This document shows positions 35,965-44,366 of a stretch of 64,000 nt of DNA, piece after piece (position 1 is the stretch's first letter; every line of letters starts with the position of its first letter). The translations under genes were made by a program, and so were the position numbers. This DNA comes from an uncultured Victivallis sp. GTDB lineage: Bacteria; Verrucomicrobiota; Lentisphaeria; Victivallales; Victivallaceae. The stretch spans positions 32,553 through 96,552 of the forward strand of contig CALXOA010000052.1 in the NCBI GenBank assembly GCA_944389895.1. The letters are read 5' to 3'. The notes beneath the pieces are model-generated. The model was given only the letters and a program-made list of their open reading frames with translations, did no database searches and was not told the DNA's origin.

Positions 35965-37665
35965 TTATTTCACGAAAACGCCTTTGGCGACCGCACGATT
36001 CATCGCGCTGACCAGAGCGGCGATCGCAGCCCGGTCGATGTTGGAGTGCTCTCCTGCTCCATACACGAGCGCCGAATGGTCAGGATCATTCCCGCAGCGC
36101 AATCCGACAAAAGCCATCGCCCGCGCATCAGCATCCTTCCCGAGCGAACGCTCCGAGAAATCCTCCAGCTTGAAGAACGGCATCAGGCCGGATCCTTTCA
36201 ACGCGTGAACCACCGCCGACAACGGTCCGTTGCCCTGCCCGGAGAGATCGTACTTCTCGCCGTCGATGAACCAGCAGAAATCCGCACCGGAACGATCTCC
36301 CACCGAAGCGCGGTGATAGTCATCCATCCGATACCGCCCCTCGATGTTCACGAAATTCCGATAGAAGATCTCGCGAAGCACCTTCGAATCGATCTCTCCG
36401 CCGGCTTCGTCCACAAACTTCTGGACAACCTGACCGATTTCAGGATGCATGGTCTTGGGCGGGAAGATCCCGAACTCCTTCTCGAGGACATAGACCACGC
36501 CACCTTTTCCGGACTGGCTGTTGATCCGGATCAGTTTCTCGTATTGCCGGCCGACATCCGCCGGATCGAGATGCAGATAGGGAACCTTCCACCCCTGCTG
36601 GAAGAAATCGCTGATCTCAGCCCGGTGCTCAAGCCCCTTGCGGATCGCATCCTGGTGCGACCCGGAAAATGCGGTAAAGACCAGATCTCCGGCATAGGGA
36701 TGACGTGGATGCACCTCGATTCCGGAGTTGCGCTCGACGATCCGCACGATTTCCGGCAGGTTGTCGAACCGCAGGCCGGTCGAAATGCCCCGCGACTCAA
36801 AATTCAGCGCCAACACGGCAAGATCAAGATTGCCGGTCCGTTCCCCATGCCCGAAAATCGTTCCTTCCACCCGAGTCGCTCCGGCCAGCAGCGCCAGCTC
36901 GCTCGCGGCGACCGCGCACCCCTGATCGTTGTGCGCATGAATGCTCAACGCGGTCTCCGCGAGATAAGGGTATTTCCGGCAGAAGAGTTCGATCATGTCG
37001 GCATATTGATTCGGCGGGCGCCGTTCCACCGTCGCCGGCAAATTGAGAATGAAGCTCTCCGGGGTCGACGGTCCCCAGGTCTCCTTGACCGCACAGGAGA
37101 GATCCACCACAAAATCGAGGTCGCTGTCGGTGAACTCCTCAGGAGAAAACTCGTAAGCCACCCGTCCCGTCAGCCCCTCGCGTTCAATCGCCTCGCGCAC
37201 CATCCTGGTGCCGTCAATCGCCATCTGCCGGACTTCGTCACGGTTGTGCCCGAACACAAAACGACCATGCAGATCCGAAGTCGGCACGTAGCAATGGGCA
37301 ATCGCCTGTTTCACGCCGCGCAGCGATTCGATCGTCCGGTCGATCAGATGCCGGCGCGCCTGGGTCAGAACGGAGATGCGCACATCATCGGGAATCAGGT
37401 TCTGCTCGATCAACATCCGCACGAAATTGAAATCATCGGCGGAAGCGGAAGGGAATGCGACCTCGATCTCCTTGAAGCCGATCCGGACCAGCATATTGAA
37501 ATATTCGAGCTTGTGTTCCGGAGACATCGGCTCGGGAAGCGCCTGGTTGCCGTCGCGCAGATCGACGGAAGCCCAGACAGGCGGCTTTGAGATGACCCGG
37601 TCCGGCCAGCGACGATTCTCGATCCTGACCGGTTCCGGATAACGATATTTCGGATACGTACTCAT
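35965..37665 (-). CDS. leuA: 2-isopropylmalate synthase
   Basis: 566 aa from an ATG at 37665, matching the long LeuA form. The HMGL-like barrel begins with WASVDLRDGNQALPEPM (metal/substrate site) and includes GFKEIEVAFPSASADDF, LSIHAHNDQGCAVAASELAL and GTIFGHGERTGNLDL. The C-terminal part is a LeuA regulatory domain (GKGGVVYVLEKEFGI, then GNGPLSAVVHALKG), where leucine feedback is expected. It catalyses acetyl-CoA plus 2-oxoisovalerate condensation, the first committed leucine step. No other leu genes are nearby; it lies between larB (50-bp gap) and dacA. Confidence 0.95.
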   Translation of the reverse strand: MSTYPKYRYPEPVRIENRRWPDRVISKPPVWASVDLRDGNQALPEPMSPEHKLEYFNMLVRIGFKEIEVAFPSASADDFNFVRMLIEQNLIPDDVRISVLTQARRHLIDRTIESLRGVKQAIAHCYVPTSDLHGRFVFGHNRDEVRQMAIDGTRMVREAIEREGLTGRVAYEFSPEEFTDSDLDFVVDLSCAVKETWGPSTPESFILNLPATVERRPPNQYADMIELFCRKYPYLAETALSIHAHNDQGCAVAASELALLAGATRVEGTIFGHGERTGNLDLAVLALNFESRGISTGLRFDNLPEIVRIVERNSGIEVHPRHPYAGDLVFTAFSGSHQDAIRKGLEHRAEISDFFQQGWKVPYLHLDPADVGRQYEKLIRINSQSGKGGVVYVLEKEFGIFPPKTMHPEIGQVVQKFVDEAGGEIDSKVLREIFYRNFVNIEGRYRMDDYHRASVGDRSGADFCWFIDGEKYDLSGQGNGPLSAVVHALKGSGLMPFFKLEDFSERSLGKDADARAMAFVGLRCGNDPDHSALVYGAGEHSNIDRAAIAALVSAMNRAVAKGVFVK

Positions 37666-37715
37666 TTGTTCTTCTCTATCGGTAAAATTGTTGCGCCCGT
37701 CAGCGGGCGGAAAAA

Positions 37716-38402
37716 TTATTTCAGGAAACGATTCACCATCCGGATCGCCGCACACGCCGCCCCGAATCCATTGTCGATGTTCACCACCGTCACTCCGGAT
37801 GCACAGCTGTTGAGCATACCGAGAAGCGGGGCCAGCCCACCGAAGTTCGCACCGTAGCCGACACTGGTCGGAACCGCGATCACCGGAGCGGAGACAAGCC
37901 CTCCGACCACACTCGGCAACGCTCCTTCCATTCCGGCGATGACGATACAGATGTCGGCCTGTCGCAACCGGTCAAGCCGGGCGAACAGCCGCCCGATGCC
38001 GGCCACTCCGACATCAGTCACCAACTCCGCTCCGACACCACACGCCTCCAGCGTATGCAGCGCCTCGCGGGCGACACCGAGATCGCTGGTTCCGGCCGAA
38101 ACGATCGCCACCAGCCCACGTTTCTCCCGCTCCGGCCCCACCACCTGGAAAGTCCGCGCCAGCGGATCATGGCAGCCCGCTGGAAAACGCTCCGCCAGAA
38201 CTTCTCCGGCCTCCTTCTCCAGCCGGGTCACCAGCACCGCACCGGTACGCTCGACCATCTCCGGAACGATCACGAGCAGCTGCTCAAGGCTCTTGCCCGC
38301 CCCGTAGATGAACTCCGGGAACCCGCAACGCGCTTCACGGTCGAAATCGAGCTCCACGTCACCGGGACCGGCACCTTCCGGAATTTTATCGTTCAAGTCC
38401 AT
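37716..38402 (-). CDS. larB: nickel-pincer cofactor biosynthesis protein LarB
   Basis: 228 aa from an ATG at 38402; an ATG at 38435 is possible but almost at the predicted transcript start. The N-terminal part has LDFDREARCGFPEFIYGAGK. The C-terminal part is PurE-like: VAIVSAGTSDLGVAREALHT, GMEGALPSVVGGLVSAPVI, TSVGYGANFGG, then NIDNGFGAACAAIRM. LarB carboxylates and hydrolyses nicotinic acid adenine dinucleotide in the synthesis of the nickel-pincer cofactor of lactate racemase-type enzymes. LarC, LarE and LarA are not in the window, so their presence elsewhere decides whether the pathway exists. Confidence 0.92.
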   Translation of the reverse strand: MDLNDKIPEGAGPGDVELDFDREARCGFPEFIYGAGKSLEQLLVIVPEMVERTGAVLVTRLEKEAGEVLAERFPAGCHDPLARTFQVVGPEREKRGLVAIVSAGTSDLGVAREALHTLEACGVGAELVTDVGVAGIGRLFARLDRLRQADICIVIAGMEGALPSVVGGLVSAPVIAVPTSVGYGANFGGLAPLLGMLNSCASGVTVVNIDNGFGAACAAIRMVNRFLK

Positions 38403-38421
38403 AATGAATAAAGAATATAAC

Positions 38422-38449
38422 TTGCGACCCATCAAATATCAAGTATATT
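38422..38449 (+). promoter_or_regulatory. candidate murD promoter overlapping the larB promoter region
   Basis: TTGCGA (38422-38427), 16 bp and TATATT (38444-38449) on the plus strand. On the minus strand TATAAT at 38447-38452 could serve larB, with a poor -35, so the two divergent promoters would overlap. Confidence 0.5.
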
Positions 38450-38518
38450 ATACGGAAAAGCCGGGGGTTTTTCTTTTTCCACCTCCCCCCGGGAACAACC
38501 TTTCGAAGAGAATCTGAA

Positions 38519-39793
38519 ATGATGAACTGCCTGATACTGGGCGACGGCGTCTCCGGACGCGCCGCGCTCCGACTCGCCACGCTATTGAAGTTCAACGCCC
38601 GGATCGTCACCGATGCGGAATGCTCCGATCCGGAACAGGCGACCGCCGATGCCGAATTGATCGTGACCAGTCCCGGGGTGAAACCACTCGTCTCCCCCCT
38701 CTACCGCGCCTCGAAACGCCGTGCCGACACCGGGGAAGCGGAGTTGATCAGCGAACTGGAGTTCGGATTCCGTCATCTGCCGCGACATCGATGCCTCGCG
38801 GTCACGGGAACCAACGGCAAAACCACGACAACCGAACTGGTCTGCCACCTGTTGAATGCGGTAGATTGCCGGGCAGTCCCGGCCGGCAACATCGGAATCC
38901 CCCTCGCCGACGTCGCAGCGGAAATGCTTGAGGGCAAACTCTCCATCGATGCGTTGCCGGTGGTGGAAACAAGCTCCTTTCAGCTGGAGAGGGTCCGGGA
39001 TTACGCGCCCCTGGCGGCGGTGCTTCTGAATCTGGAATCCGATCATGTGGATCGTTACGCAGGCGGTTTCGACGAATACAGCCGGATCAAGCGTTCCATC
39101 TTCGACCGGGTCGTACCGGAGAACCGGATCTGCGGACTCTCTCTGCCCCCGGAGACGCCCCGCCGGGTGACAATCTCCGGAGATCGCCTGTTTTTCGACG
39201 GCCAGCCGCTTGTCGACCTGACCGAAACCAGTCTGAATGCGCCTCACAACCGCGAAAATCTCGCAGCAGCGGTGGAACTGGCGCTTCGGGTGCTGCCCCG
39301 GGAACTGGTGACTGCGCCGGAGTTCGCCGAAGCGATCCGATCTTTTGAGCCGAGGCGCCACCGGCTTGAAATCGTTGTTGAACACGACGGGATCCGTTTT
39401 ATCGACGACTCCAAGGCGACCAACCCCGCCTCGGTCGTTGCGGCGTTGCGAAGCCTCCCCGATCCGGGGTACGCAAACGTGTCGATCCTGCTCGGCGGAC
39501 TCGACAAGGCAATGGATTTCTCCCCTCTCGCCTCCTGGTCGGCACGGATCAAATTCGCGGCGCTCTACGGAGAGTGCCGGGCGAAAATCGCGGCAGCGAT
39601 TGGAGACGCCTGCCCGACCGAAGATTGCGGAATGGATTTCTCACGAGCCTTTCAGGCGGCGCTACGCCACGCAAAGACCGGAGATATCGTGCTGCTCTCC
39701 CCGGCCTGCGCGAGCATGGATATGTTCCGCAACTATCAGGAGCGCGGCGACCGATTCTCCGAACTGGCAAGAGGGGGCGAACCGCGGAACTGA
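38519..39793 (+). CDS. murD: UDP-N-acetylmuramoyl-L-alanine:D-glutamate ligase
   Basis: 424 aa, normal MurD length. The N-terminal Rossmann-like domain starts CLILGDGVSGRAALRLA. The central ATPase domain has P-loop VTGTNGKTTTTE (K101), AGNIGIPL and VVETSSFQLERV. The C-terminal domain has INDDSK-type FIDDSKATNP and LLGGLDKAMDF. It adds D-Glu to UDP-MurNAc-L-Ala in cytoplasmic peptidoglycan precursor synthesis. It stands apart from the usual dcw cluster, here next to larB and a DUF3793 gene. Confidence 0.96.
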   Translation: MMNCLILGDGVSGRAALRLATLLKFNARIVTDAECSDPEQATADAELIVTSPGVKPLVSPLYRASKRRADTGEAELISELEFGFRHLPRHRCLAVTGTNGKTTTTELVCHLLNAVDCRAVPAGNIGIPLADVAAEMLEGKLSIDALPVVETSSFQLERVRDYAPLAAVLLNLESDHVDRYAGGFDEYSRIKRSIFDRVVPENRICGLSLPPETPRRVTISGDRLFFDGQPLVDLTETSLNAPHNRENLAAAVELALRVLPRELVTAPEFAEAIRSFEPRRHRLEIVVEHDGIRFIDDSKATNPASVVAALRSLPDPGYANVSILLGGLDKAMDFSPLASWSARIKFAALYGECRAKIAAAIGDACPTEDCGMDFSRAFQAALRHAKTGDIVLLSPACASMDMFRNYQERGDRFSELARGGEPRN

Positions 39794-39804
39794 CCGCCGC
39801 TCCT

Positions 39805-40446
39805 TCAGGAACAACTGGAGGCGAAGTGCATCTTCCGGACACTCCCGGAGAGAGTTGACAGTTCCCGGAGGCATGCCTCCAGCTCCCGGGTATTTTTCAG
39901 AACTCCCGCCGCCCTCCTTTCGATCGTTCGAAACAGCTTCATCAACCGTATCGACTCCTCCGGTGCGCCGAACACCTGCCAGTCGCCGCGGTAACTGGGC
40001 GTCAATCGCGCCCGATGAGTAAAACCGGCAACATCCTTCAAAGGATAACCGAGAAAAACCCCCACTTCATGCGGGAAATCATCGCCGGCAAACCGCCGTT
40101 TCAACGTCGCGAGACAGGCCTCAAGCCCCTCCGTCGGCACGTACCCGGCACGCTCCAGGTAGAATGTGACCTTGCGGGAAGCCAGATGTCTCCTCAAGCT
40201 GTCCGGATGGTAGAACAATACCAGCACCCCGTTCCCATCGCGCCGCAGAATCACCAGATTCAATCGCAGTTCCCTCAGAATCTCCGGCAGCCGGAGACAC
40301 GACGCCTCCCCGGGAAGCCGGTAGCAGCGGTTGACGCGCAACAAAGCCGCAGGCTTGACTCCGCTGCGTACCGCGGCAGTCCTGATCAGCAGAAGATGGA
40401 GCAGCCGTTTCTTGTGCTCATCGCAGAGAATCGTTTCCGCATGCAT
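39805..40446 (-). CDS. DUF3793 family protein
   Basis: 213 aa. Family hallmarks are the N-terminal RTAAVRSGVKPAALLRV, LRLNLVILRRDGNGVLVLFY and especially FPHEVGVFLGYPLKDVAGF. The function of DUF3793 is not established; from general knowledge these genes often neighbour iron-related or flavodoxin genes in anaerobes. No signal or membrane segment is seen. A GGGGTG site lies seven bases before the ATG. A TTAG-N6-CTAA box covers the predicted promoter and leader, with a second box 113 bp upstream, suggesting tight, perhaps metal-responsive, control. Convergent with murD. Confidence 0.82.
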   Translation of the reverse strand: MHAETILCDEHKKRLLHLLLIRTAAVRSGVKPAALLRVNRCYRLPGEASCLRLPEILRELRLNLVILRRDGNGVLVLFYHPDSLRRHLASRKVTFYLERAGYVPTEGLEACLATLKRRFAGDDFPHEVGVFLGYPLKDVAGFTHRARLTPSYRGDWQVFGAPEESIRLMKLFRTIERRAAGVLKNTRELEACLRELSTLSGSVRKMHFASSCS

Positions 40447-40463
40447 CGAAACACCCCAATGTT

Positions 40464-40479
40464 ATTAGTTAAAACTAAT
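40464..40479. promoter_or_regulatory. inverted-repeat operator upstream of the DUF3793 gene
   Basis: ATTAGTT-AA-AACTAAT is a near-perfect 16-bp palindrome 18 bases before the start codon. Its TTAG-N6-CTAA core recurs at 40592-40611. The shape resembles DtxR/MntR-type metal boxes, but that assignment is inference. Confidence 0.6.
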
Positions 40480-40591
40480 TTGATTATCCTTTTCCAACCC
40501 CGGTTCATGCAGTTGAAACGGGAAATGAATGGAAGAAATTCTTTTCCGGATTCTCCGACAATTCAATATAGAGGCAATTCTTCGGGTCTGC

Positions 40592-40611
40592 AAATTAGAA
40601 ACAGCTAATTT
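40592..40611. promoter_or_regulatory. second TTAG-N6-CTAA box
   Basis: AAATTAG-AAACAG-CTAATTT, 7-bp arms around six bases, shares the TTAG-N6-CTAA core with 40464-40479. The 226-bp gap between the kinase stop and the DUF3793 start (40447-40672) holds only these two boxes. Confidence 0.55.
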
Positions 40612-40672
40612 TCTATATTTTTCTCTCGCCCTTTGCATCATCGGGAGAGACGGCAGAAATTCCGGCCGGAAG

Positions 40673-41704
40673 TCAGGCCGAGGGGAGCGCCGGAACTCGA
40701 CCGCACCGGACCTCTTCAATGCAGGCGGTAAGTTCCGCCCAGCCGCCGGGGCGATGGCTGGGATCGTTCTCCATCATCAACCGGACCAGTTCGACGCACC
40801 CGGGCGACAGATCAGGACAACGCTGCCGCAACGGAACTACATTGCCGCGGCGCAGATTCTCGTAGACATCGGTACAACTGTCACCCGGCACCGGATAACT
40901 ACCGGAGAGGATGAAATAGAGCGTTGCCCCTAGGCTGTAAATATCGCTGCGCGGATCGACGGAACCACTGTCCTTGAACTGTTCCGGACTCATGAAACGG
41001 GGAGTTCCCAGGCTCTGTCCGGCCATGGTGAGAATCGTGGTTCCGGAATCGCCGGCCTGCTTGGCGATGCCGAAATCAAGAAGTTTCACTTCTCCCGTGG
41101 AATCGATCATGATGTTCGAAGGTTTGATGTCGCGATGCAACAGCTGGAACTCATTCCAGGCATATGCGAGGGCTCCGGCAACCCGGCGGATGATTTCAAC
41201 ACAGACATCCTCGGGGAACTCCATATCCGCCCTGACCAGCTGTTCGAGGTTGTGCCCGGTAATATATTCCATGACGATGAAGTCCTCGTTCCCGCGGCTG
41301 GCGGCCTCATAGACCTTGACGATATTGGGATGATTGAGCTTGCGGCAAAGTTTCCCCTCTCGCAGAAAACGCCGCCGGGCGACCATTCCCCCGCGATCGC
41401 CGGCCAACATCTTCAAAACAAACCGCTGAGCGGGATCTGCCGCAGAAGAATCACAGAGATAGAGTCGGCTCATACCGCCGCCGGGCAAGATCTTCAACAC
41501 ACGATATCCGCCAATCACACTGCCCGGCCCAACCGCAACCGGCGGCCGAAACCGGACCCGCCCGCAACGGGGACAACGAAAGAAATCCGGGCGGTCCGCC
41601 GCCGGTTCCAACGCGATACCGCATTCCGTACAGAGTATTCTCTCCATCGAACCAGTTACCCGGTCTCCGGATATCACGATGGTTTTATCCTCGTCCTCCG
41701 CCAT
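40673..41704 (-). CDS. Ser/Thr protein kinase with N-terminal zinc ribbon
   Basis: 343 aa from an ATG at 41704. An N-terminal zinc ribbon has C25-x2-C28 and C44-x2-C47 (CTEC...CPRC). The Hanks-type kinase domain follows: Gly loop PGGGMSRLYL, VAIK-type Lys in FVLKML (K98), catalytic HRDIKPSN (D192, N197), DFG (D210) and GTPRFMSPEQ in place of APE. All catalytic residues are present. There is no transmembrane segment or extracellular sensor, so this is a soluble kinase, unlike PknB. The substrate is unknown. It is divergent from the GIN-domain gene, ~400 bp away. Confidence 0.92.
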   Translation of the reverse strand: MAEDEDKTIVISGDRVTGSMERILCTECGIALEPAADRPDFFRCPRCGRVRFRPPVAVGPGSVIGGYRVLKILPGGGMSRLYLCDSSAADPAQRFVLKMLAGDRGGMVARRRFLREGKLCRKLNHPNIVKVYEAASRGNEDFIVMEYITGHNLEQLVRADMEFPEDVCVEIIRRVAGALAYAWNEFQLLHRDIKPSNIMIDSTGEVKLLDFGIAKQAGDSGTTILTMAGQSLGTPRFMSPEQFKDSGSVDPRSDIYSLGATLYFILSGSYPVPGDSCTDVYENLRRGNVVPLRQRCPDLSPGCVELVRLMMENDPSHRPGGWAELTACIEEVRCGRVPALPSA

Positions 41705-42102
41705 GTGCAGCCTCCACTCCACTGCCGGGGATCTGCAGGGTTCAACGGCAAGCAACTCTCCGCCTAATCAGGACGGCCGGAAATGCCCCGTTCATTCCGG
41801 CTTCTTTAAAGTAGTCTCTTTTTCTTTTTTTTCAAATGACTCGCCTTATTCCTTTCAGGAAACAGGTTTCAAGCCAGGAAACCTCTTTGAAAATTCGAAT
41901 CCCGGGATGAAATTTTCGTTAAATATCGGTTAAAAGCGACGATTGCAAATCGTTTTCCGGAGAAGATGCACTATATTGAAAGATACGGATAAGTTTACAG
42001 GAAAATTCGGAATCCATACGTCAACAAAATCCGCCGGGGATGTTCCGGAGACGGTCAGCGATCCTTTCTGACAAAGGCGGGTAAAACGGAGGAGAGATTG
42101 TC
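41705..42102. other. divergent intergenic region, kinase / GIN-domain gene
   Basis: About 400 bp without a convincing ORF. It is AT-rich near the kinase (T-runs at ~41817-41840). A GAAAATT/AATTTTC inverted repeat lies near 41888-41916. The perfect ACGATT-GCA-AATCGT palindrome at 41939-41953 is a plausible operator. A TATATT-like element follows at ~41973 with no good -35. Promoters for both genes presumably lie here but I cannot place them firmly. Confidence 0.5.
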
Positions 42103-42999
42103 ATGTTTCATTGTGTGCTGGATTTTCTGCCCCTTGTCGCCATCCTTGCGGCTGCGGTACTGTGCGGCTATTGGCTGGGTCGCTTCCGGCTGAAACGCCC
42201 GAATGCGCCCGTTCCCGGCGCAGGGGATGCGAATGAAGAGGAAATTGTCCCGACACCGGTGGAGTGTGTGCACTCCGATCAGCTGGCGAACGCGGCGGTC
42301 AATTCAAGCCTGTACCATTTCGACAAGCTCAACCAGCTGGCGGTTGCCGGCTGCTGGCAGGTCCGGATGGAATGCAACGCCTCAGAAAACTACTGTCGCG
42401 TCACCACGGAAACAAAGTTGCGCCGTTTCGTGAAAGTGGAATCGCTGAACGACGGGCTGCTGATCCGCTATACCGGGAAACGCCGGCCGACGCTGCCGAT
42501 GACCATAGAACTCAAAACCACCGGACTCCCGGCGAAAATCAAGGGGATCGGCGCAAATTCCATCGTGGTGGAAAACGTCGAGGGCAACGCACTCTGCTGC
42601 AAGGTTTCCGACAACGGGCGCCTGGTACTGCGGGGCGGTTCGGTTGATGAATTTACCTTGAAGCTCTGCGGATCCTCGCAGGCGGAATGCCGGGGGAAAT
42701 TCGTCCACGCCGACCTCGACGTTTCCGGTGCGAGCACGGCGGCGGTCAGCGGGCGGACGGGCAGCGTCGATGCGCGGATTTCCGGCGCGTCAAAACTCAA
42801 CCTCGCCACCGCCGAACGTGCCGAGCTTGAAGTCAGCGGCGCGAGCAAAGTCCGGATCGATGTCGATAAAAAACTCACCGGGGACGTCGCCGGCAGTTCA
42901 ACCGTCAAATACTCCGGAAAAATCGCCTGTCCCGACATGCGCGTCAGCAGCTCCTCCAAAGTCAAACCGGTTGCCGCCCGGCGGGACGACGCGGACTGA
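42103..42999 (+). CDS. GIN-domain (DUF2807) membrane-anchored protein
   Basis: 298 aa. One N-terminal membrane segment (FLPLVAILAAAVLCGYWLG) is followed, from residue ~75, by a repetitive right-handed beta-helix of the DUF2807 type. Its rungs include LDVSGASTAAVSG, ARISGASKLNLATAERAEL, EVSGASKVRIDVDKKL and VAGSSTVKYSG. The repeated SGAS/SSS turns are diagnostic. DUF2807 (putative auto-transporter adhesin head GIN) proteins are common in Bacteroidetes and have no settled function. GGAGGAGA precedes the ATG. It may form a loose operon with the cytidine-deaminase-like and GNAT genes downstream. Confidence 0.85.
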   Translation: MFHCVLDFLPLVAILAAAVLCGYWLGRFRLKRPNAPVPGAGDANEEEIVPTPVECVHSDQLANAAVNSSLYHFDKLNQLAVAGCWQVRMECNASENYCRVTTETKLRRFVKVESLNDGLLIRYTGKRRPTLPMTIELKTTGLPAKIKGIGANSIVVENVEGNALCCKVSDNGRLVLRGGSVDEFTLKLCGSSQAECRGKFVHADLDVSGASTAAVSGRTGSVDARISGASKLNLATAERAELEVSGASKVRIDVDKKLTGDVAGSSTVKYSGKIACPDMRVSSSSKVKPVAARRDDAD

Positions 43000-43069
43000 T
43001 GTTTCCCGGAGTTGTGCGACCGGCCCGACTGCGGAAGGTCCATTCCATTGAAATGCAGAAAGGCTCCAG

Positions 43070-43462
43070 ATGAGCACCTCCGACTGGGAACGATTGACAG
43101 CCGCCGCCGAGGCGGTTCTGAAGCCACGCCGGATTTCAAAATGGATCGAAGTCGGCGGCGTAGCAGCTGCAATTCTGACAGACCGGGATAACATCCACAC
43201 CGGTGTCTGCATCGATTCGGCATGTTCGCTCGGCATGTGCGCAGAACGCAGTGCGGCTGCCCGTATGTTGACCTGTGGGGAAAACCGCATTGTGAAAATC
43301 GTCTGCCTGAATCGGAACGGTTTCCTGCCGCCTTGCGGTGCATGCCGGGAGTTTCTGATGGAACTCGATCCGGGCAACTCCGGGATGAAGATTCTTCTAC
43401 CCGGAAATCGCATTGCAGAACTCCAGGAACTGTTACCGGAATGGTGGGGGGAAAAATTGTAA
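43070..43462 (+). CDS. cytidine deaminase-like protein
   Basis: 130 aa, cytidine/blasticidin-S deaminase family. The zinc site is C57-A-E59 (CAERSA) plus P88-C89-G-A-C92 (PPCGACRE), the tetrameric CDA pattern. The substrate-loop equivalent (GVCIDSACSLGMCAE) differs from classical Cdd, where an NxE-type motif contacts the ribose, so a modified or small nucleoside substrate is possible. It would convert cytidine-type bases to uridine-type bases in the cytoplasm. One base separates its stop from the next start. Confidence 0.87.
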   Translation: MSTSDWERLTAAAEAVLKPRRISKWIEVGGVAAAILTDRDNIHTGVCIDSACSLGMCAERSAAARMLTCGENRIVKIVCLNRNGFLPPCGACREFLMELDPGNSGMKILLPGNRIAELQELLPEWWGEKL

Positions 43463-43463
43463 A

Positions 43464-43985
43464 ATGGCGGCTGACCGGAATGGATTTTCGGTTCGTGCGG
43501 CTCTTCCGAAAGATGCCCCGGCCCTCGCGGAACTCCATATGCGCGCCTGGGAAGACGCTTATCGAAACATTCTCCCCGAAGAAGCGATCAGGAAAGTCAA
43601 TGCCGGGCGCATGCGCCAGTGGCCGGAACTGCTGCGGGATCCTTCCCAGCACCACTTCGTCGCGCAATGTGAAGATGAAATCGCAGGTTTCATCGGAATA
43701 CGTCCCTGGCATGACTCCGGGGAATACGGAGCCGGGGAGATCGGAGGCTTGTATGTTGCTGCGAAATATTGGAACAGGGGAATCGGTTCGGCTTTGCTCG
43801 CCCAAGGGATCAGGGAACTGCTGAGCCGCAACATGCGCCCCATCCGCCTCTGGGTCCTGGAAAACAATCTCAGGGCCAGACGCTTCTACGAAAACAATCG
43901 ATTCCGATATGACGGCACCCGCAAGGAAGTCGTGATCGGCACACGCCAGATCGAACTGTGTTATCGTTTCGAAGAGGCCTACTGA
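43464..43985 (+). CDS. GNAT-family N-acetyltransferase
   Basis: 173 aa from an ATG at 43464, one base after the deaminase stop. The longer frame from 43413 overlaps that gene and is rejected. GNAT elements: VRAALPKDAPALAELHMRAW (N-terminal strand and helix), IGGLYVAAKYWNRGIGSALL containing the acetyl-CoA P-loop R-G-I-G-S-A, and LWVLENNLRARRFYENNRF. The order suits the RimI/PhnO type that modifies small molecules or protein N-termini; the acceptor is unknown. Coupling to the deaminase suggests a joint role in modifying a toxic or salvage compound. Confidence 0.9.
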   Translation: MAADRNGFSVRAALPKDAPALAELHMRAWEDAYRNILPEEAIRKVNAGRMRQWPELLRDPSQHHFVAQCEDEIAGFIGIRPWHDSGEYGAGEIGGLYVAAKYWNRGIGSALLAQGIRELLSRNMRPIRLWVLENNLRARRFYENNRFRYDGTRKEVVIGTRQIELCYRFEEAY

Positions 43986-44047
43986 ACTCTCCCAACCGCG
44001 CCTCGCCCGGCCCCTGAGGCAATCGCAGCGTCCAATCTGCCCGCAAC

Positions 44048-44083
44048 AAAAAACCCGTTCCACATTTCTGCGGAACGGGTTTT
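44048..44083 (-). terminator. intrinsic terminator ending the ribosomal protein cluster
   Basis: AAACCCGTTCC and GGAACGGGTTT form an 11-bp perfect stem with a 10-nt loop. On the minus strand it is followed by TTTTTTGTTG, 17 bp after the rpsS stop. Confidence 0.92.
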
Positions 44084-44099
44084 CGATCCAGAACCGGGA

Positions 44100-44366
44100 T
44101 TATTTGCCGGAAACCACACCGTGCTCCTTGAAAGCGCGGGTCATCGCAAATTCACCCAGCTTGTGCCCGACCATGTTCTCCGTGATGAAAACCGGGACGA
44201 ACGATTTGCCGTTGTGAACGTTGAAAGTATGACCGACGAAATCCGGAATAATCATCGACCGGCGCGACCAGGTCTTGATCGCCACTTTCTGCCCCTTCGG
44301 CATCTTTTCGACTTTATCGATCAGGTACTGATCCACGAAAGGACCCTTTTTAATCGATCTGGCCAT
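44100..44366 (-). CDS. rpsS: 30S ribosomal protein S19
   Basis: 88 aa, full length. [20 protein letters not shown] at the N-terminus, then [20 protein letters not shown] and [12 protein letters not shown] are canonical S19. It binds 16S rRNA in the head near S13. Its ATG overlaps the rplB stop by one base. It is the last gene of the cluster and an intrinsic terminator follows, whereas in most bacteria rplV and rpsC come next. Confidence 0.98.
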   Translation of the reverse strand: MARSIKKGPFVDQYLIDKVEKMPKGQKVAIKTWSRRSMIIPDFVGHTFNVHNGKSFVPVFITENMVGHKLGEFAMTRAFKEHGVVSGK

